From Anaerolinea sp. (GTDB taxonomy: Bacteria > Chloroflexota > Anaerolineae > Anaerolineales > Anaerolineaceae), in assembly GCA_020725865.1 (NCBI GenBank), contig DYEC01000019.1, forward strand, positions 62,001-126,000: a DNA stretch of 64,000 nt, written 5' to 3'. Positions 60,915 through 64,000 of the stretch are shown here, piece after piece. Numbering within the stretch: position 1 is the stretch's first letter; each line of letters begins with the position of its first letter. The notes below the pieces were generated by a model. That model saw nothing but the letters and a program-made list of their open reading frames with translations, was not told the DNA's origin and did not search any database. A program made the translations under genes and the position numbers.

Positions 60915-61676
60915 ATGAACGTTATGGTCTTTTTTGCCCATCCGGATGATGAAACTATGTTATGCGGAGGGACGCTGGCTTTGTTATCTACATTAGGGGT
61001 GCAATTGCATTACCTGTGTGCCACGCGCGGAGAGGGCGGGGAATTAGGGGAGCCACCAATCTGTACAAGAGAAGAGCTTGGACGGGTGCGCTCGGCAGAG
61101 CTTGCCTGCGCAGTTGAGCAGTTAGGCGGTAATAATCTGACTTTTTTAGGCTTCACCGATCCCCAACCAGACGCTGAAGGCTTTTTACACCCCTTCGCTG
61201 AGAATCCTGATGAAGTTGTTAGTAAGCTTCAAGCTCATTTTCAACGTATCAAACCACAGGCATTGCTCACGCACGGTTCAAACGGAGAGTATGGACATCC
61301 GGCGCATACTCTCTGTCATCAAGCAGCAACTGAATTGATTCGTCAATTGGGGAACAAAGCTCCCCTCTTATACACCTTTCAGGCTGCTTTCGATGGACAT
61401 CCCAGACCACGCCTGTGCAACCGTGACGATCCTGCCGATTTCATTCTGAACTTTCCACATGAGATTGTGCAAAGAAAAACTGCTGCGGCCTTATGCCACC
61501 GCACCCAGCATGCCCTCTTTGTCCGAAACCGCTCGCAAGAAGTTGGGCGTCAACTCAGCGTTCCTGAAGTTATCATTGCCACCGAGAGTCTCCACCGCGC
61601 TTACCCCTCTGAACGTCCGCCACAAGATGATCTGGCATCACTTTTGCTGAAAAGCGGCTGTGTCCGGCGTGCATAA
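60915..61676 (+). CDS. LmbE/PIG-L family N-acetyl-sugar deacetylase
   Basis: Zinc-dependent deacetylase of the LmbE/PIG-L family (MshB, BshB and GlcNAc-PI deacetylase), 253 aa. It has the FFAHPDDETMLCGGTLA motif (His, Asp and Asp for metal and catalysis), ATRGEGGELG, and the third metal His in EYGHPAHTLCHQA. The ATG at 60915 has GGAG 5 to 6 bases upstream and starts directly at the first strand. The substrate could be an amino-sugar thiol precursor or a glycolipid; no companion genes are present. Confidence 0.9.
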   Translation: MNVMVFFAHPDDETMLCGGTLALLSTLGVQLHYLCATRGEGGELGEPPICTREELGRVRSAELACAVEQLGGNNLTFLGFTDPQPDAEGFLHPFAENPDEVVSKLQAHFQRIKPQALLTHGSNGEYGHPAHTLCHQAATELIRQLGNKAPLLYTFQAAFDGHPRPRLCNRDDPADFILNFPHEIVQRKTAAALCHRTQHALFVRNRSQEVGRQLSVPEVIIATESLHRAYPSERPPQDDLASLLLKSGCVRRA

Positions 61677-61692
61677 AAAACGTTGACAAGGT

Positions 61693-62130
61693 TTACATCT
61701 CCATCAGAATCGTTACCGGTCCATCGTTTTCAATTGTGACCAGCATATGCGCGCCAAACTGACCGCTCTGAACGGCAACCCCCTGCGCGTGCAGGCTTTC
61801 AGCGAAAATATCCACCAACGGACTGGCAAGATCGGGAGGGGCAGCGTCCGTGAAAGAGGGACGATTTCCCTTGCGTGTATCCGCGTAGAGTGTGAATTGT
61901 GAAACAACAATCGCTTCTCCCCTGACATCAAGCAGCGAAAGGTTCATTTTTCCCTGTTCGTCCTCAAAGATGCGCAGCATAGCAATCTTGCGCGCCATTG
62001 CCTGCGCCGTTTCCGGACGGTCTTGCGGACCAACCCCCAGAAGAATCACCAAACCTTGACCAATACTTGCGATGACCTTTTCATCTACCGTCACCTGACC
62101 ATGACGAACACGCTGAACAACAGCCCGCAT
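61693..62130 (-). CDS. dtd: D-aminoacyl-tRNA deacylase
   Basis: DTD, 145 aa, which removes D-amino acids (and Gly from tRNA-Ala) from mischarged tRNAs. It begins [16 protein letters not shown] and has the active-site [17 protein letters not shown] and the C-terminal [11 protein letters not shown] with the cross-subunit Gly-cisPro. GGAGG lies 7 bases before the ATG. It converges with the LmbE-type gene. Confidence 0.97.
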   Translation of the reverse strand: MRAVVQRVRHGQVTVDEKVIASIGQGLVILLGVGPQDRPETAQAMARKIAMLRIFEDEQGKMNLSLLDVRGEAIVVSQFTLYADTRKGNRPSFTDAAPPDLASPLVDIFAESLHAQGVAVQSGQFGAHMLVTIENDGPVTILMEM

Positions 62131-62311
62131 TTACTACCCTCCATTCCTGCAATTATCATAACGGAAATTATACCTTCCCATCCTCAAAAAGTCCCCCTTG
62201 TAACATAAGGCTTCACCCAAAACGGCAGTCCATCCGCATAACACTGGTATTCAACTTAATTTTATGGGATAATAGCCTCACATTTTCCAATTCGCTGAGC
62301 AAAGGTAAGAT

Positions 62312-63289
62312 TTGGTTATGAGCATGCGGTATCGAATCATTGCTAACCCGGTTGCCGATAAAGGCGGCAGCGGGAAAATCCTGCCCGCTGTGGAAAAAGA
62401 ACTCAAAGCAAAAGGGCTAAACTATGATCTGGTAAAAACCCGCCACCCCTGGCATGCTGCTGATTTAGCGCAACAGGCAGTTGCTGCCGGTTATGATGTT
62501 GTGGTTGCAGCCGGCGGGGATGGTACGGTCAACGAGGTGATCAATGGTTTGATCTTGGCAAAAGACGCGGGGCTAGGCAGCGCTGCACTTGGTGTAATTC
62601 CTATCGGGCAAGGTAACGACTTCTGCTTCGGTATGCAGCTTCCAACCAACTGGAAAGCAGCCATTGAGGTACTGGCGCAAGGCCAACGCAGGCTGATCGA
62701 TGTGGGGTGCATACGCGGGGGATTGTACCCGGCAGGGCGTTTTTTGGGTAATGGTGCCGGGATTGGCTTTGACGCCTCAGTGAACATTGTCTCGCGTGGG
62801 CTGAAACTGACAGGCTTCCTATCCTATTTTGTTGCCGCGCTGAAAACCCTCTTTCTGGACTTTCACACCCCCAAAATGGAAATCATCCTGGACGACAAAA
62901 CGCTTGTTCAGGAAACCCTGATGGTATCAATCATGAACGGGCGGCGTATGGGCGGAGGCTTCCTAATGACACCGAAAAGCCAACCCGATGATGGTCTTTT
63001 TGACATTTGCATTGCCGACAAAATCTCACCACTTCGCGCCCTGACGATTATTCCCAGTTTCTTCAATGGCACACAAGCTGTGCACAGAAAAGTCATCCAT
63101 TTTCACCGCAGCCGGCGGGTCACAGTGCGCGCCTTAACGGACAATCTACCCTGTCATGCCGATGGCGAAGTTATTTCCACCCGCAGCCCTGAGCTGTCGC
63201 TGGAAATTGTCCCGGGAGCACTTGAGTTGGTTGTTTCTCCCGTGCGAACTGCGAAGTCACTAAAAACGAAAAAAGCAAAACAAAAGTAA
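62312..63289 (+). CDS. Diacylglycerol/sphingosine kinase-like lipid kinase 1
   Basis: YegS/DgkB-type lipid kinase, 325 aa. It has NPVADKGGSGK near the N-terminus and the nucleotide motif VAAGGDGTVNEVINGL, then VIPIGQGNDFCFGM, and a C-terminal beta-sandwich with NGRRMGGGFLMTPKSQPDDGLFDI. The TTG at 62312 has AAAGG 6 bases upstream; ATG at 62318 or 62324 are alternatives. The C-terminus ends in a Lys-rich tail. Probably recycles diacylglycerol or modifies a lipid. Confidence 0.88.
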   Translation: MVMSMRYRIIANPVADKGGSGKILPAVEKELKAKGLNYDLVKTRHPWHAADLAQQAVAAGYDVVVAAGGDGTVNEVINGLILAKDAGLGSAALGVIPIGQGNDFCFGMQLPTNWKAAIEVLAQGQRRLIDVGCIRGGLYPAGRFLGNGAGIGFDASVNIVSRGLKLTGFLSYFVAALKTLFLDFHTPKMEIILDDKTLVQETLMVSIMNGRRMGGGFLMTPKSQPDDGLFDICIADKISPLRALTIIPSFFNGTQAVHRKVIHFHRSRRVTVRALTDNLPCHADGEVISTRSPELSLEIVPGALELVVSPVRTAKSLKTKKAKQK

Positions 63290-63371
63290 AGCCGGGCGAG
63301 CATCCATTGCGCAACGTCGGCATAAATTTGATGTTTTAATGTATAGCAAAACCCTATAAAGGATTCTACTT

Positions 63372-64000
63372 ATGTCTAAATTGCGCATTGTGGTCAATCC
63401 GGTAGCCGGAAAAGGTAGGGCGGTCAAACTGTTGCCGCTGATCGAACAGGAACTTAAACAATTTCCATTGGAATATGAAGTCCGCCTGACCGAATATCCC
63501 TGGCATGCCGCAAAGCTGGCAGAAGAAGCAGTGATACAGGGGTATGACGTGGTAGCCGCTGGTGGTGATGGCACTGCTAATGAGGTGTTGAACGGTATTA
63601 TGCTTGCCCGGAACAATGGACTGGGAACGACCCGCATGGGCGTCTTACCCATTGGGCGGGGCAATGATTTTGGCTTCAGCATGGGCATTCCTTCCGATCC
63701 CAAGGAAGCCTGTCGGGTACTAGCAGAGGGAAAGACGCGCTGGATTGATATCGGGCTGGTCAGGGGAGGTTTGTACCCGCAAGGGCGTTACTTCGGCAAC
63801 GGTGTCGGAATTGGCTTTGATGCGGTGGTGGGTTTTGTCGCCGCAGAATTACCCCTCTCCGGTTTTCCAGCTTATCTTGTTGCCACTCTCAAGACCATGT
63901 TGCTCTATTATCATGCCCCTTTGTTGGAAATCACGCTAGATGGTCAGGTATTTCAGAAATCCTGTTTGATGGTTTCTGTGATGAATGGCTATCGGCTGGG
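63372..64000 (+). CDS. Diacylglycerol kinase-like lipid kinase 2 (partial)
   Basis: Tandem paralogue of the preceding gene, cut by the right edge after about 209 codons. It has NPVAGKGRAVKLLP, VVAAGGDGTANEVLNGI, VLPIGRGNDFGFSMGIP and FGNGVGIGFDAVVG in the same order. AAAGGA lies 8 bases before the ATG. The two copies diverge clearly, so the duplication is old or they entered as separate types. Confidence 0.88.
   Translation, partial: MSKLRIVVNPVAGKGRAVKLLPLIEQELKQFPLEYEVRLTEYPWHAAKLAEEAVIQGYDVVAAGGDGTANEVLNGIMLARNNGLGTTRMGVLPIGRGNDFGFSMGIPSDPKEACRVLAEGKTRWIDIGLVRGGLYPQGRYFGNGVGIGFDAVVGFVAAELPLSGFPAYLVATLKTMLLYYHAPLLEITLDGQVFQKSCLMVSVMNGYRL

Noticed and set aside
1-64000. Mobile elements, CRISPR arrays, tRNA or rRNA genes
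   Set aside because: No transposase, integrase, regularly spaced repeat array, cloverleaf with CCA-type end or rRNA-like sequence was recognised by eye. A tRNAscan or Infernal run would be decisive.

Overview
The window is about 64 kb of chromosomal, roughly 50% GC bacterial DNA. It has short intergenic gaps, long co-directional operons and no rRNA, tRNA, CRISPR array, phage or insertion sequence that I could find. The gene content fits a Chloroflexota (Anaerolineae-like) anaerobe: a monomeric bacterial Elp3, a bactofilin, lipoproteins with Thr/Pro-rich linkers, a DUF11 surface protein fused to a sortase, MacAB-like transport without an outer-membrane channel, rubrerythrin, and a citramalate-based isoleucine route. 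This placement is an inference from protein character; no phylogenetic marker was aligned.

Layout. 0.1-2.4 kb: squalene/phytoene synthase facing a geranylgeranyl-reductase-type flavoprotein. 2.4-6.6 kb: a large secreted adhesin-like protein with its own sortase domain, then rubrerythrin. 6.8-13.9 kb: mixed genes (epimerase with a terminator in its leader, 3-methyladenine glycosylase, HAD hydrolase, PglD-type acetyltransferase, bactofilin, CPBP-like membrane protein, a prolyl-tRNA synthetase homologue with eroded catalytic motifs, DedA-type protein). 14-19 kb: a five-PAS/three-GAF/HD-GYP receptor and an SDR. 19.3-28.7 kb: a MacAB-like export operon with three tandem adaptor paralogues, divergent from an OmpR-type two-component pair. 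28.8-41.7 kb: a branched-chain amino-acid superoperon (ilvD-ilvB-ilvN-ilvC-leuA-orf68-leuC-leuD-cimA-leuB-ilvE) behind a promoter, an Ile/Leu/Val-rich leader peptide and a terminator that competes with an antiterminator. 41.7-44.1 kb: DegV protein, a small unknown protein and an NBR1-FW-type lipoprotein. 44.2-48.8 kb: Elp3 divergent from a Trm9/ALKBH8-like methyltransferase, then an EamA transporter and MoaA. 48.8-54.5 kb: a membrane histidine kinase/response regulator pair, an orphan peptide-binding lipoprotein and an HExxH membrane protein. 54.5-60.6 kb: a complete dipeptide/oligopeptide ABC transporter. 60.9-64 kb: LmbE-family deacetylase, D-aminoacyl-tRNA deacylase and two tandem lipid-kinase-like genes, the second cut by the window edge.

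How the genes work together. The ilv/leu/cim operon encodes all steps from pyruvate to valine and leucine, and isoleucine through citramalate with LeuCD/LeuB shared, so one attenuator could tune the whole pathway. The efflux operon and its two-component pair share an intergenic region with helically phased GATTTAG repeats. Elp3 and the Trm9-like enzyme are natural candidates for a bacterial cm5U to mcm5U wobble-uridine pathway. Several genes (at 2352, 9412, 45968, 46785, 48811) have a -10 box placed so that transcription would begin at or next to the start codon, which suggests that leaderless mRNAs are common here.

The observations I would follow first are the BCAA leader peptide/attenuator, the Elp3-Trm9-like pair, the degenerate ProRS that keeps its editing and anticodon domains, and the self-contained LPATG-sortase surface protein.
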